From assembly GCF_002699985.1 (NCBI RefSeq), contig NZ_LKBT01000034.1:248001-312000 (forward strand): DNA of 64,000 nucleotides, read 5' to 3'. Origin of the DNA: Pseudomonas sp. ICMP 561. GTDB lineage: Bacteria; Pseudomonadota; Gammaproteobacteria; Pseudomonadales; Pseudomonadaceae. The stretch's first letter is position 1. Every line of letters starts with the position of its first letter. The position numbers and the translations under genes were made by a program. This document shows, piece by piece, positions 8,080-17,312 of this stretch. The notes beneath the pieces are model-generated. The model was given only the letters and a program-made list of their open reading frames with translations. It did no database searches and was not told where the DNA came from.

Positions 8080-10023
8080 TCAGACGCCGGGCGCTGCATC
8101 AGTCCGAGCCGTATTCTGCAACCCCGCCAACAACAGCCGCTGATACAGCTCCTCTTTCAACCCCTGTGGCCGGTCAAGCTGCATGCGCTCCAGATGCACC
8201 GGGAACGCCTCGGGCTCAGGCGCATCCAGTGTCGCCTTGCCCAGCTCGATGATTTCCGTGAGCTTGAACTTGCTCTCCAGCCAGTGCAGCGCCCGCAGCA
8301 GGTCGCGCTCTTCAGTGTTGAAGTCGCAGCCCAAGGGGTATTCGGGAAAGAGTTGCGAATATTGATCGGCGATGGCTTGAAGGCGCTCAGCGGTGTTGTG
8401 GGCGAAGCGCGGGTCCAGTTTGAAATCCTTGGGCAGCTTGCCCGCTCTTTGCGCTTGTTCGATCAAACCCGGCTGAAAGCGCGAGTCACTGATATTGAGC
8501 ATGGCTTCAATGACCGCTGAATCATTCTTGCCGCGCAGGTCGGCAATGCCGTATTCGGTGACCACGATATCTCGCAGGTGACGCGGAATGGTGGTGTGGC
8601 CGTATTCCCAGACGATATTGGAACTGGTCTCGCCGCCAGACTCACGCCAGCTGCGCAGAATCAGAATTGAACGGGCGTCCTCCAGTGCATGCGCCTGGGC
8701 CACAAAGTTGTATTGGCCACCGACACCACTCACTACCCGGCCGTCTGCCAGTTGATCAGACACCGCGGCACCCATGAGGGTGACGGTGAACGCACTGTTG
8801 ATGAACCGCGCATCGCGTCGCTGCAGACGCTTGAGTTGCTCATCGCCATACAGCTCGTTGATATAGCTGATGGCAGTCATGTTGAAGTCGCCGAGACGCT
8901 CCAGGGAAAACTCTCGCAAGCGCTGATAGAAACTCTGCGGCCCGAGGAAGAACCCGCCATGGACCGTGATGCCGTCCGTGTAAGCCGACTCGTCGAGGGT
9001 GCCATTATTGGCTTCGCGCTGACGCATTGCATCGGGATACACCTTGCGGCGAATGATCCCGGCGTCGACCAGCACCAGCAGACCGTTGACGAACATCTCG
9101 CTGCAGCCGTAAAGCCCTGAAACGAAGGGCTCGACGCCGCCCTCACGGTCGATCAGGGTTTGCCAGTCGCTGAGGTTCAGTTCGGCCAGCAGCGCTCGAT
9201 AAGTGTCGTTATCGGCCTGACGAGCCAGCAACGCAGCAGTCAGCGCATCGCCCATTGAGCCAATGCCGATCTGCAAGGTGCCGCCATCGCGTACCAGTGT
9301 GCTGGCATGCAGGCCGATGAAATGATCCTGAAAGCCCACCGGCATATTCGGCGTGGAAAACAATGTGCTGCGCTCTTCTTCATCGATCAGAAAGTCGAAG
9401 TCCTCGGCATCTAGCTCCGAATCGCCCGGCATATAGGGCAGATCCGCATGAACCTGGCCCAGCATCAAAACGGTTTCTCCGGCTGCGCGCCGCTTGGCAA
9501 TCATGGGCAACAAGTCGAGGGTGACATCGGGGTTGCAGCTCAGGCTTAACTTGCCCGGCCGTTGTTCATCACGGGCAACCAGTTGAGCGACCAGATTCAG
9601 GCCGCCGGCGTTGATGTCCCGCGCGGCATGGCTGTAATTGCTGCTGATGTAATCATGCTGGGCGGGCGCACTGTTCAGCAGGCTGCCCGGCTGCATGAAA
9701 AACTGCTGCACGCGGATGTTGGCTGGAAGGCTGTCATGGTGCAGATCGGCGAGAAATTCCAGCTCGGGATAATCATCAAATATCCGGTCCAGAAACGGCT
9801 GCAGGAATCGTCCTTGCAGACCGTCCCCGGTGGGCGGACGACCCAGGCTTAGCGCCGTGTAGATCGTCAGCTGCCGCTCGGGCATTTGCCTGATCCGCTC
9901 ATACAGTGCGTTGACGAACCGATTCGGCTTACCCAGACCCAATGGAATGCCCATGTGGATATGCGCTGGCAACCGGGCGATGACATGAGCGACCGCTTGA
10001 TCAATGGAGCTGGACTGCGGCAT
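8080..10023 (-). CDS. Acetyl-CoA hydrolase/transferase family protein
   Basis: The 647-residue protein belongs to the class I CoA-transferase/acetyl-CoA hydrolase family. Visible motifs are IGIGSMGDALTAAL, the HGGFFLGPQSFY segment and the SGVGGQYNFVAQA motif near the C-terminal domain. It is longer than typical 500-residue members, with an extra C-terminal tail of about 100 residues rich in charged residues. It presumably moves or hydrolyses acyl groups of CoA; the substrate is not apparent. GGAGG lies 5 bases before the ATG at 10023, which decides the start over an upstream TTG. It appears monocistronic. Confidence 0.85.
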   Translation of the reverse strand: MPQSSSIDQAVAHVIARLPAHIHMGIPLGLGKPNRFVNALYERIRQMPERQLTIYTALSLGRPPTGDGLQGRFLQPFLDRIFDDYPELEFLADLHHDSLPANIRVQQFFMQPGSLLNSAPAQHDYISSNYSHAARDINAGGLNLVAQLVARDEQRPGKLSLSCNPDVTLDLLPMIAKRRAAGETVLMLGQVHADLPYMPGDSELDAEDFDFLIDEEERSTLFSTPNMPVGFQDHFIGLHASTLVRDGGTLQIGIGSMGDALTAALLARQADNDTYRALLAELNLSDWQTLIDREGGVEPFVSGLYGCSEMFVNGLLVLVDAGIIRRKVYPDAMRQREANNGTLDESAYTDGITVHGGFFLGPQSFYQRLREFSLERLGDFNMTAISYINELYGDEQLKRLQRRDARFINSAFTVTLMGAAVSDQLADGRVVSGVGGQYNFVAQAHALEDARSILILRSWRESGGETSSNIVWEYGHTTIPRHLRDIVVTEYGIADLRGKNDSAVIEAMLNISDSRFQPGLIEQAQRAGKLPKDFKLDPRFAHNTAERLQAIADQYSQLFPEYPLGCDFNTEERDLLRALHWLESKFKLTEIIELGKATLDAPEPEAFPVHLERMQLDRPQGLKEELYQRLLLAGLQNTARTDAAPGV

Positions 10024-10091
10024 CGGGTCCTCCAAGGCTTGTTATTAGATGGAGCTTGGACCGGGGTTGTGCGGGTTTTGCTGCATCTGAT

Positions 10092-10122
10092 CTGTTGGAG
10101 CGAGGCTTGTCCGCGAAGAACG
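10092..10122 (+). repeat. Single REP element
   Basis: CTGTTGGAGCGAGGCTTGTC followed by CGCGAAGAACGA. It lies upstream of the CoA-transferase family gene with no clear inverted partner. Confidence 0.75.
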
Positions 10123-10170
10123 ATTACGCTGTGTGTCTGGTGCATTGCGGTGCCTGGTTCGCAGAACAGG

Positions 10171-10821
10171 TCACTTCTTTAGAAACGCCTTATGCAGCTC
10201 CGCCAGCGTTGCAAAGTGATACGTCGGCGACTCAGCCTGCAATTCCTCATGACTACCAAAACCATAGCCCACCGCAGCCACATCCAGCCCATTGCGCAGG
10301 CCGCCGATCAGGTCGTGTTTGCGGTCGCCGATCATCAGCGTCTGCTGCGGATCGAGCTTTTCTGTCGCCATCAAATGCGCGATCAGTTCAACTTTATCGG
10401 TGCGGGTGCCGTCCAGTTCGCTGCCGTAAATCACTTTGAAATGCCGGGCAAAGTCGAAATGCCGGGCGATCTCATGGGCGAATACCCACGGCTTGGACGT
10501 TGCGATATACAAATTGCGACCTTGATCGACCAGCTCATCCAACAGTTCAAAGATGCCATCGAACACCAGGTTTTCGTATAGCCCGGTGACCTTGAAGCGT
10601 TGGCGATAGAAGCCCACCGCTTCCCAGGCCCTGGCTTCGTCAAAGCCGTATTGATGCATGAACTGCTGCAACAGCGGAGGGCCGATGAAGTGCTCCAGTT
10701 GTGCCAGGTCCGGCTCATCGATCCCCAGTTGCTTCAGGGCGAACTGGATTGACTTGGTTATCCCTTGGCGCGGATCGGTCAGGGTGCCATCCAGGTCGAA
10801 CAGGATGTTTTGGTAATGCAT
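10171..10821 (-). CDS. HAD-family hydrolase (phosphoglycolate phosphatase-like)
   Basis: The 216-residue protein has HAD motif I (FDLDGTLTD near residue 9), a motif II-type ATSKP near residue 110, and motif III-IV (GDRKHDLIGG near 167). The cap insertion is the helical C1 type of Gph-like enzymes. Substrates of such HAD phosphatases are often small phosphorylated metabolites and cannot be read from sequence. The ATG at 10821 is chosen because GGGAG is 6 bases upstream; an in-frame ATG exists at 10833. It is followed towards prlC by a REPIN and the gamma-carbonic anhydrase on the same strand. Confidence 0.85.
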   Translation of the reverse strand: MHYQNILFDLDGTLTDPRQGITKSIQFALKQLGIDEPDLAQLEHFIGPPLLQQFMHQYGFDEARAWEAVGFYRQRFKVTGLYENLVFDGIFELLDELVDQGRNLYIATSKPWVFAHEIARHFDFARHFKVIYGSELDGTRTDKVELIAHLMATEKLDPQQTLMIGDRKHDLIGGLRNGLDVAAVGYGFGSHEELQAESPTYHFATLAELHKAFLKK

Positions 10822-10868
10822 GCAAACTCCCATGGTTTTTTCGGGATTAGCTGTCTTGCGGCACCAAC

Positions 10869-10937
10869 GGTAGGAGCGAACTTGTTCGCGAGGCGTCGGG
10901 CCTGACACAAATTCTCGCGAACAAGTTCGCTCCTACC
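10869..10937. repeat. REPIN (GAACTTGTTCGCGA family)
   Basis: The arms 10869-10891 and 10915-10937 are perfect 23-base inverted copies (GGTAGGAGCGAACTTGTTCG core) with a 23-base spacer. It lies between two - strand genes. Confidence 0.9.
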
Positions 10938-10952
10938 GTGGCATGTGGCGAT

Positions 10953-11501
10953 TCAGCAAGGCTGATCAAAACCTTCCGCCAGATGCAGGTCCTTGAGCTT
11001 CACGTAATTAGCCGCGCTGTACGGAAAGAAGGCGATCTCCTTCTCGGTCAACGCCCGGACCTGTTTCACCGGGCGGCCGACGTAAAGAAAACCACTTTCC
11101 AGTACTTTGCCCGGCGGCACCAGACTGCCTGCGCCAATGATCACTTCGTCTTCAACCACTGCGCCGTCCATGATCGTGCTGCCCATGCCGATCAGAATGC
11201 GATTGCCGATGACACAGCCGTGCAGCATGACTTTGTGGCCGATGGTGACTTCATCGCCAATCAGCAGCGGAAAGCCGTCCGGGTTGAACGGCCCGGCGTG
11301 GGTAATGTGCAGCACGCTGCCGTCCTGCACGCTGGTGCGCGCGCCGATACGGATGCGGTGCATGTCACCGCGAATCACGGTCAGCGGCCAGACCGAGCTG
11401 TCAGCACCGATTTCGACATCGCCGAGGACAACGGCCGAATGATCGACAAAAGCCCGGTCGCCAAGCGTTGGCGTATGGTTCTGGAACGTGCGAATCGCCA
11501 C
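10953..11501 (-). CDS. Gamma-carbonic anhydrase family protein (left-handed beta-helix)
   Basis: The 182-residue protein is built of hexapeptide repeats (VVLGDVEIGADSSVWPL, DEVIIGAGSLVPPGK) with the Cam-type histidines in VIRGDMHRIRIG, HITHAGP and GHKVMLHGC. Members are trimeric zinc or iron enzymes, also annotated YrdA/PaaY-like; true carbonic anhydrase activity is often unproven. I chose a GTG start at 11501 because GAAGGAG lies just before it. The longer frame to 11816 runs over the divergent prlC start. It is divergent from prlC across 90 bases. Confidence 0.85.
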   Translation of the reverse strand: MAIRTFQNHTPTLGDRAFVDHSAVVLGDVEIGADSSVWPLTVIRGDMHRIRIGARTSVQDGSVLHITHAGPFNPDGFPLLIGDEVTIGHKVMLHGCVIGNRILIGMGSTIMDGAVVEDEVIIGAGSLVPPGKVLESGFLYVGRPVKQVRALTEKEIAFFPYSAANYVKLKDLHLAEGFDQPC

Positions 11502-11591
11502 GATAGGCTCCTTCTTTGGCGCTGATAGCTGCGGACCGCGCCGATTGTAATTAAGATGCGTGGGTGTTTCTTCCAGCCAAGGTGCAAAACC

Positions 11592-13643
11592 GTGAGCGCG
11601 AACAACCCTCTTCTGCAATCCTACGACCTGCCACCTTTTTCGGCGATTCGTGCCGAGCATGTCAAACCTGCCATTGAACAGATTCTTGCCGACAACCGCG
11701 CAGCGATTGCCGAGATCCTTGTCAAGCAAGGCTCGCAGCCTACATGGGCCGGGCTTGTATTGGCGATGGACGAACTCAATGACCGCCTCGGCGCCGCCTG
11801 GAGCCCGGTCAGCCACTTGAATGCCGTGTGCAACAGCGCCGAACTGCGCGAAGCCTACGAGTCATGCCTGCCGGCGTTGAGTGCCTACTCCACTGAAATG
11901 GGTCAGAACCGCCAGCTGTTCCAGGCGTTTGAAGCCTTGGCCAACAGCCCTGAAGCGGCCGGCTTTGATGTGGCGCAGAAAACCATTCTCGAGCAATCGC
12001 TGCGTGACTTCCGTCTGTCGGGCATCGACTTGCCGCCAGAACAACAGAAGCGCTACGCCGAAGTGCAGAGCAAATTGTCGGAGCTGGGCAGCCAGTTTTC
12101 CAACCAGTTGCTCGACGCCACTCAGGCCTGGACCAAGCTGGTCACTGACGAAGCGGCTCTGAAAGGATTGACCGAGTCGGCCAGGCAACAAATGGCGGCC
12201 GCCGCCAAGGCCAAGGATCTGGAAGGCTTCCTGATCACTCTGGAATTCCCGAGCTATTACGCGGTGATGACCTACGCCGAAGACCGCGCCCTGCGCGAAG
12301 AAGTCTACGCGGCGTACTGCACACGTGCGTCTGACCAGGGCCCGAATGCTGGCAAGAACGACAACGGCCCGGTGATGGAGCAGATCCTCGATTTGCGTCA
12401 GGAGCTGGCTCAGCTGTTGGGCTTTTCGAGCTTCTCCGAACTGAGTCTGGCCACCAAGATGGCTGAGTCCAGCGATCAGGTGCTGACCTTCCTGCGTGAT
12501 CTGGCCAAGCGCAGCAAGCCTTTTGCTGCTCAGGATCTGGAACAGCTCAAGGCCTACGCCGCCGAACAAGGCTGCCCGGACCTGCAAAGCTGGGACAGCG
12601 GCTTTTATGGCGAGAAACTGCGTGAGCAGCGCTACAGCGTTTCTCAGGAAGCATTGCGCGCTTACTTCCCGATCGACAAAGTGCTGGGCGGCCTGTTTGC
12701 CATTGTTCAGCGTCTGTACGGCATTGAAATCGCCGAGCAGAAAGGCTTCGATACCTGGCATCCAGACGTACGCCTGTTCGAGATCAAGGAAAACGGTCAG
12801 CACGTCGGGCGTTTCTTCTTTGACCTGTATGCCCGTGCCAACAAGCGTGGCGGTGCGTGGATGGACGGCGCCCGCGACCGTCGTCGTACTGCCGAAGGTC
12901 AGTTGCAGAGCCCGGTGGCGAATCTGGTCTGCAACTTTACTCCGGCCTCGCCGGGTCAGCCTGCGTTGCTGACCCACGATGAAGTCACCACCCTGTTCCA
13001 CGAGTTCGGCCACGGTCTGCATCACCTGCTGACCCGCGTTGAGCACGCAGGTGTGTCCGGCATCAACGGCGTGGCGTGGGATGCCGTAGAGCTGCCAAGC
13101 CAGTTCATGGAAAACTGGTGCTGGGAGCCGGAAGGTCTGGCGCTGATTTCCGGTCATTACCAGACTGGCGAAGCGTTGCCACAGGACCTGCTGGAAAAAA
13201 TGCTCGCTGCGAAAAACTTCCAGTCCGGGCTGATGATGGTTCGTCAGCTGGAATTCTCGCTGTTCGACTTCGAGCTGCATGCCACTCACGGCGACGGCCG
13301 CAGCGTGGCGCAGGTTCTGGATGGCATTCGCGACGAAGTGTCGGTGATGCGTCCGCCTGCTTACAACCGCTTCCCAAACAGCTTCGCGCACATTTTCGCA
13401 GGCGGTTACGCGGCGGGTTACTACAGCTACAAGTGGGCTGAAGTGCTGTCCGCTGACGCGTTCTCGAAGTTCGAAGAAGACGGTGTACTCAATGCCGAGA
13501 CCGGTCGCGCCTTCCGTGAAGCGATCCTGGCTCGCGGCGGTTCCCAGGCGCCGATGGTGCTGTTCGTCGACTTCCGCGGACGTGAGCCGTCGATTGACGC
13601 ACTCTTGCGCCACAGTGGCCTGAGTGAGGATGCGGCAGCATGA
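11592..13643 (+). CDS. prlC: Oligopeptidase A (M3 zinc metallopeptidase)
   Basis: The 683-residue protein is the normal length for PrlC. The zinc motif HEFGH lies near residue 470, followed by the ELPSQFMENW signature about 30 residues later. The enzyme degrades short peptides and cleaved signal peptides in the cytosol. A GTG start at 11592 follows AAGGTG and gives the N-terminus (M/V)SANNPLLQ seen in Pseudomonas. The stop overlaps the next gene by 4 bases (ATGA), so the two are translationally coupled. Confidence 0.95.
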   Translation: MSANNPLLQSYDLPPFSAIRAEHVKPAIEQILADNRAAIAEILVKQGSQPTWAGLVLAMDELNDRLGAAWSPVSHLNAVCNSAELREAYESCLPALSAYSTEMGQNRQLFQAFEALANSPEAAGFDVAQKTILEQSLRDFRLSGIDLPPEQQKRYAEVQSKLSELGSQFSNQLLDATQAWTKLVTDEAALKGLTESARQQMAAAAKAKDLEGFLITLEFPSYYAVMTYAEDRALREEVYAAYCTRASDQGPNAGKNDNGPVMEQILDLRQELAQLLGFSSFSELSLATKMAESSDQVLTFLRDLAKRSKPFAAQDLEQLKAYAAEQGCPDLQSWDSGFYGEKLREQRYSVSQEALRAYFPIDKVLGGLFAIVQRLYGIEIAEQKGFDTWHPDVRLFEIKENGQHVGRFFFDLYARANKRGGAWMDGARDRRRTAEGQLQSPVANLVCNFTPASPGQPALLTHDEVTTLFHEFGHGLHHLLTRVEHAGVSGINGVAWDAVELPSQFMENWCWEPEGLALISGHYQTGEALPQDLLEKMLAAKNFQSGLMMVRQLEFSLFDFELHATHGDGRSVAQVLDGIRDEVSVMRPPAYNRFPNSFAHIFAGGYAAGYYSYKWAEVLSADAFSKFEEDGVLNAETGRAFREAILARGGSQAPMVLFVDFRGREPSIDALLRHSGLSEDAAA

Positions 13644-13927
13644 CCGATACACCGGTAATCATTACCAAGAAGCGCTTCATCGCCGGGGCTGTCTGCCCGG
13701 CGTGCAGCGAGCCTGACAAACTCATGATGTGGAGCGAAAACGACGTTCCTCATCGTGAGTGCGTGGGCTGCGGTTACAGCGACACCCTCAACGAGCAGGG
13801 CAATTCGGTACCCAAGGAGCTGGGCACGCGCGTCAACAAAATCGCGGTCAAGGCTATCGATCCGAAGGTACAGGGCGTGCAGTTCTTCCCGAATCCGAAG
13901 CTGAAAAAGCCGGTTGATTTGGATTGA
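13640..13927 (+). CDS. YheV-family zinc-ribbon protein
   Basis: The 95-residue protein carries two Cys pairs, CPAC near residue 19 and CVGC near residue 41, forming a rubredoxin-like zinc ribbon, and a lysine-rich C-terminal tail. It matches the YheV family. E. coli YheV lies next to the prlC-like kef genes; its function is unknown. Here the ATG overlaps the prlC stop (ATGA), so it is made with oligopeptidase A. Confidence 0.85.
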   Translation: MTDTPVIITKKRFIAGAVCPACSEPDKLMMWSENDVPHRECVGCGYSDTLNEQGNSVPKELGTRVNKIAVKAIDPKVQGVQFFPNPKLKKPVDLD

Positions 13928-13992
13928 AGTGACTCCTACCGGTGTTATGCCTTTTATCGGGCAAGCTAGGGATATAAGAGGTATATCTTGTA

Positions 13993-14008
13993 CTGTATGC
14001 ACATACAG
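13993..14008. promoter_or_regulatory. LexA-type SOS box
   Basis: CTGTATGCACATACAG is a CTG-N10-CAG palindrome with inner TAT/ATA matching the gamma-proteobacterial LexA consensus. It sits 18 bases before the start codon of the radical SAM gene, overlapping where a promoter would lie. Repressor binding here is inferred. Confidence 0.8.
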
Positions 14009-14025
14009 TTATAGGAGAAGCCCCC

Positions 14026-15084
14026 ATGTCCCTGATTTTCCCGCCTCGCGGCCGGGGCACGGCCAGCAACCCGCATAATCGCTTCGCGCCCAGCCGTTCA
14101 TTGGCTGAGGACGACGGCTGGTATCAGGAAGTGCCGTTGACCCAAGGCACACAGGTCACCAGCGAAACGGCCAAAAGCATCATCACGCGCAACACCTCGC
14201 CTGACATTCCCTTTGATCGCTCGATCAACCCGTTTCGCGGTTGTGAGCACGGTTGTATTTACTGCTATGCGCGGCCCAGTCATGCCTATTGGGACATGTC
14301 GCCGGGCCTGGATTTCGAAACGAAGCTGATCGCTAAAACCAACGCCGCTGCTGTGCTCGAACAGCAGTTGTCGAAGCCGGGTTATCGCTGCGCGCCGATT
14401 ACTCTGGGAGCTAACACCGATCCGTATCAGCCCATCGAGCGTGAGTACAAAATCACCCGGGCGGTGCTCGAAGTGCTGCTGCGTTATCGCCATCCGGTGA
14501 CGATCATTACCAAAGGGTCGTTGATCCTCCGGGATCTGGACCTGCTGGCCGAACTTGCGAAACAGAATCTGATCTCGGTGTTCATCAGCCTGACTACGCT
14601 GGACGACGAACTCAAACGCATTCTGGAGCCGCGCGCCGCTGCGCCCAAAGCGAGGCTGCGAGCGATTCGGGTGCTACGCGATGCGGGGGTGCCGGTGGGC
14701 GTGTTGTGCGCGCCGATCATCCCGATGATCAACGACATGGAACTGGAAGCCATGCTCAGCGAAGCCAAGGCTGCCGGGGCCTTGAGTGCCAGCTACGTGA
14801 TGCTGCGCCTGCCGCTGGAAGTTGCGCCGCTATTTGAAGAATGGCTACAGGCGCACTACCCGCAACGGGCCGAGCATGTGATGAGTCTGGTCAGACAAGT
14901 GCGTGGCGGTGAGGTTTACGACAGCCGTTTTGGCGTGCGAATGCGTGGCGAAGGCCCGTTTGCTGACCTGTTGGCGCAGCGCTATCGCATGGCGATCAAG
15001 CGGCTGGGGCTTAACCAGCGGGAAAGCTTCAACCTGGATTGCGAGGCATTCTGCCCACCGGGTGGGCAGATGTCGTTGTTGTAG
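14026..15084 (+). CDS. PA0069-family radical SAM protein (SplB-like), likely SOS-regulated
   Basis: The 352-residue protein has the radical SAM cluster motif CEHGCIYCY near residue 75 (CxxxCxxC), followed by RPSHAYWDMSPGLDFETK. The TIM-barrel body includes ITKGSLILRDLD and VGVLCAPIIPMINDME. Similarity is to the Rv2578c/PA0069 group related to spore photoproduct lyase. A DNA-repair or nucleotide-related radical reaction is therefore plausible but not shown. A strong ribosome site (AGGAG) precedes ATG and a LexA box sits just upstream, so induction by DNA damage is expected. From memory the P. aeruginosa homologue belongs to the LexA regulon. Confidence 0.88.
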   Translation: MSLIFPPRGRGTASNPHNRFAPSRSLAEDDGWYQEVPLTQGTQVTSETAKSIITRNTSPDIPFDRSINPFRGCEHGCIYCYARPSHAYWDMSPGLDFETKLIAKTNAAAVLEQQLSKPGYRCAPITLGANTDPYQPIEREYKITRAVLEVLLRYRHPVTIITKGSLILRDLDLLAELAKQNLISVFISLTTLDDELKRILEPRAAAPKARLRAIRVLRDAGVPVGVLCAPIIPMINDMELEAMLSEAKAAGALSASYVMLRLPLEVAPLFEEWLQAHYPQRAEHVMSLVRQVRGGEVYDSRFGVRMRGEGPFADLLAQRYRMAIKRLGLNQRESFNLDCEAFCPPGGQMSLL

Positions 15085-15093
15085 CAGCTAGTC

Positions 15094-15185
15094 CTGTTGG
15101 AGCGAGGCTTGCCCGCGAAGAACGATGACGCAATATTTCTGCCCAAACGAGTTGGCTGGTTCGCGGGCAAGCCTCGCTCCAACAG
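15094..15185. repeat. REPIN (GCTTGCCCGCGAA family)
   Basis: The arms 15094-15119 and 15160-15185 are perfect 26-base inverted copies, placed between two convergent genes. The right arm ends 3 bases before the permease stop, so it may serve as the terminator region of both. Confidence 0.92.
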
Positions 15186-15187
15186 TT

Positions 15188-16561
15188 TCAGTTCCGCGCT
15201 GAAAGAGCCTTCGCCTTACGCATCTTGATCCGGTAAGCCACCCCCAGAACAATCAGCCACGCCGGAAGCAGGAATACCGAAAGCGAAATGCCGGGCGTGA
15301 AGTACATGATCACCAGAATGCCCAGCAGGAATACCAGGCACACGTAGTTGGTCAGCGGGTAGCCCCAGCTTTGGTATTCAGTGGTTTCACCCGCTTCGCG
15401 CTTGGCCTTGCGGAATTTCAAGTGGGTAATGCTGATGATCACCCAGTTCAACACCAGTGCGGACACCACCAGTGCCATCAGCAGTTCGAAGGCTTTACCT
15501 GGCATCAGGTAGTTGATCAGCACGCACAGGCCGGTGGCGGTGGCCGATACGCCCAGCGCCAGCAATGGCACGCCGCGACGGTTCACCTTGAGCAAGGCCT
15601 TGGGCGCATTGCCTTGCATGGCCAGACCGAAGAGCATGCGGCTGTTGCTGTAAACGCAGCTGTTGTAGACCGACAGCGCTGCGGTCAGCACCACGACATT
15701 CAGGAGGGTGGCGACCAGATTGCTGTCCAGCGCGTGGAAAATCAGCACGAACGGGCTGCCGCCAGTCACGACTTTCTGCCAAGGGTACAGAGAGAGCAGG
15801 ATGGCCAGCGCGCCGACGTAGAAAATCAGGATGCGGTAGATCACCTGATTGGTTGCCTTTGGAATGCTGGTCTTAGGGTTTTCTGCCTCGGCAGCAGTGA
15901 TGCCGACCAGCTCCAGACCACCGAACGAGAACATGATGAAGGCCATGGCCATCACCAGCCCGCTGATGCCATTCGGGAAGAAGCCACCGTACTGCCAGAG
16001 GTTGGCGACGCTTGCGTCAGGCCCGCCGGTGCCGCTGGCCAGCAGCCAGGCACCGAACACGATCATGCTGATGATCGCGACGATCTTGATCATGGAGAAC
16101 CAGAACTCCATCTCGCCGAAGATCTTTACGCTGGTCAGGTTGATCAGATTAATGGCCACGAAGAAGATTGCCGCCGACACCCAGGTTGGCGTCTCAGGCC
16201 ACCAATACTGCACGTACTGGCCCACCGCAGTCAGTTCGGCCATGCCCACCAGTACGTAAAGTACCCAGTAATTCCAGCCCGACATGAAACCTGCGAAGCG
16301 ACCCCAGTAACGGTTGGCGAAGTGACTGAAAGTACCCGCGACAGGCTCTTCCACCACCATTTCACCCAGCTGGCGCATGATGAAAAACGCGATCATGCCC
16401 GCAATGGCGTAACCGAGGATGACCGACGGACCGGCCATATTGATGGTGTGCGCAATGCCCAGGAACAGTCCGGTGCCGATTGCGCCGCCCAGGGCGATCA
16501 GCTGGATATGCCGATTCTTGAGCCCGCGATGCAGGTGAGCGGCAGATTTTTGTTCGTTCAT
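15188..16561 (-). CDS. APC-family amino acid permease (AroP/GabP/ProY type)
   Basis: The 457-residue membrane protein begins HLHRGLKNRHIQLIALGGAI, the signature of the AAT subfamily of amino acid-proton symporters, with about 12 membrane segments. The EGxGIF-equivalent GGAIGTGLF motif and the PKSIPKA-like NPKTSIPKATNQV segment are present. The substrate is not certain; the aromatic aminotransferase and Lrp regulator next door suggest aromatic amino acids or a related compound. ATG at 16561 is followed by the family start MNEQKS. It is divergent from the Lrp-type gene. Confidence 0.87.
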   Translation of the reverse strand: MNEQKSAAHLHRGLKNRHIQLIALGGAIGTGLFLGIAHTINMAGPSVILGYAIAGMIAFFIMRQLGEMVVEEPVAGTFSHFANRYWGRFAGFMSGWNYWVLYVLVGMAELTAVGQYVQYWWPETPTWVSAAIFFVAINLINLTSVKIFGEMEFWFSMIKIVAIISMIVFGAWLLASGTGGPDASVANLWQYGGFFPNGISGLVMAMAFIMFSFGGLELVGITAAEAENPKTSIPKATNQVIYRILIFYVGALAILLSLYPWQKVVTGGSPFVLIFHALDSNLVATLLNVVVLTAALSVYNSCVYSNSRMLFGLAMQGNAPKALLKVNRRGVPLLALGVSATATGLCVLINYLMPGKAFELLMALVVSALVLNWVIISITHLKFRKAKREAGETTEYQSWGYPLTNYVCLVFLLGILVIMYFTPGISLSVFLLPAWLIVLGVAYRIKMRKAKALSARN

Positions 16562-16628
16562 AAAAGGTTCTGACCCAGGTGAAGATACCGAGTGGATACA
16601 AGCCGCCAATTGCGAGCTGTACGGGGCA

Positions 16629-16675
16629 TTTTGCAAAACAGGTGCCACACAACAGCTTTTGGATTTTTCAGGTGC
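16629..16675. promoter_or_regulatory. Repeat-containing intergenic region of permease / Lrp-type gene
   Basis: TTTTGCAAAA (16629-16638) is a perfect palindrome. CAGGTGC occurs directly repeated at 16639 and 16669, 30 bases apart (about three helical turns). This is a candidate operator for the adjacent Lrp-type regulator; binding is inferred only. Confidence 0.35.
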
Positions 16676-16776
16676 TGCAAAAGGATGACGCAGGCTACCC
16701 GCCATTGGCCAAGCGTCAAGCATAAACTGTTAGGCTTTGCGTCCGAAGCCTTTGAATTCCGACGGATTACTCGACC

Positions 16777-17241
16777 ATGAAAGTCAACGAGATCGACGAT
16801 TTTGATTTGAAGATCCTGACCCTGCTACAGGCCAACGGGCGCCTGACCAATCAGGAGCTTAGTGACCTGATCGGGTTGTCCGCGTCCCAGTGTTCGCGGC
16901 GTCGGATCGCTCTGGAGCAGGCGCAGTTGATCCTTGGCTACCATGCGCGGCTGGCCCCACAGGCCATGAATCTGGAGGTGGTGGCGATGGTGGAGGTCAA
17001 GTTGATCAGCCATCGACCGGAGCATTCAGAAGGCTTTCAGGCGTTCATCGGCACCGAGGCTGCAATCATCGATGCGTACAAAACCACCGGTGATGCCGAT
17101 TACAACCTGAAAACCGCAGTGGCAGATCTCGCCAGCCTCAATCAACTGATGGGCAGGATTTCTGAGACAAACTGCGTTTCGCATCTCAAGACTTCAGTAG
17201 TGCTGGAGCGTTTGAAGGAAAACAATATAGCCACCGCTTGA
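16777..17241 (+). CDS. Lrp/AsnC-family transcriptional regulator
   Basis: The 154-residue protein has the Lrp helix-turn-helix (DFDLKILTLLQANGRLTNQE, then LIGLSASQCSRR) at residues 6-55. A RAM effector-binding domain follows (YKTTGDADYNLKT, residues 75-145). Such proteins sense amino acids and form octamers on DNA. It lies between an amino-acid permease (divergent) and an aromatic aminotransferase (same strand, 220 bases on), so local control of both is likely. Confidence 0.9.
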   Translation: MKVNEIDDFDLKILTLLQANGRLTNQELSDLIGLSASQCSRRRIALEQAQLILGYHARLAPQAMNLEVVAMVEVKLISHRPEHSEGFQAFIGTEAAIIDAYKTTGDADYNLKTAVADLASLNQLMGRISETNCVSHLKTSVVLERLKENNIATA

Positions 17242-17312
17242 GGCGCTTCGCACAGTATTGACTCGTTTCTTTGGCTTTATGTACACGTTTGGTGCGTTTT
17301 TTGTTTCGTGAT

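Noticed and set aside
11862..13652. Long open frame antisense to prlC
   Set aside because: Same codon-shadow effect; the + strand protein has an intact HEFGH zinc motif.
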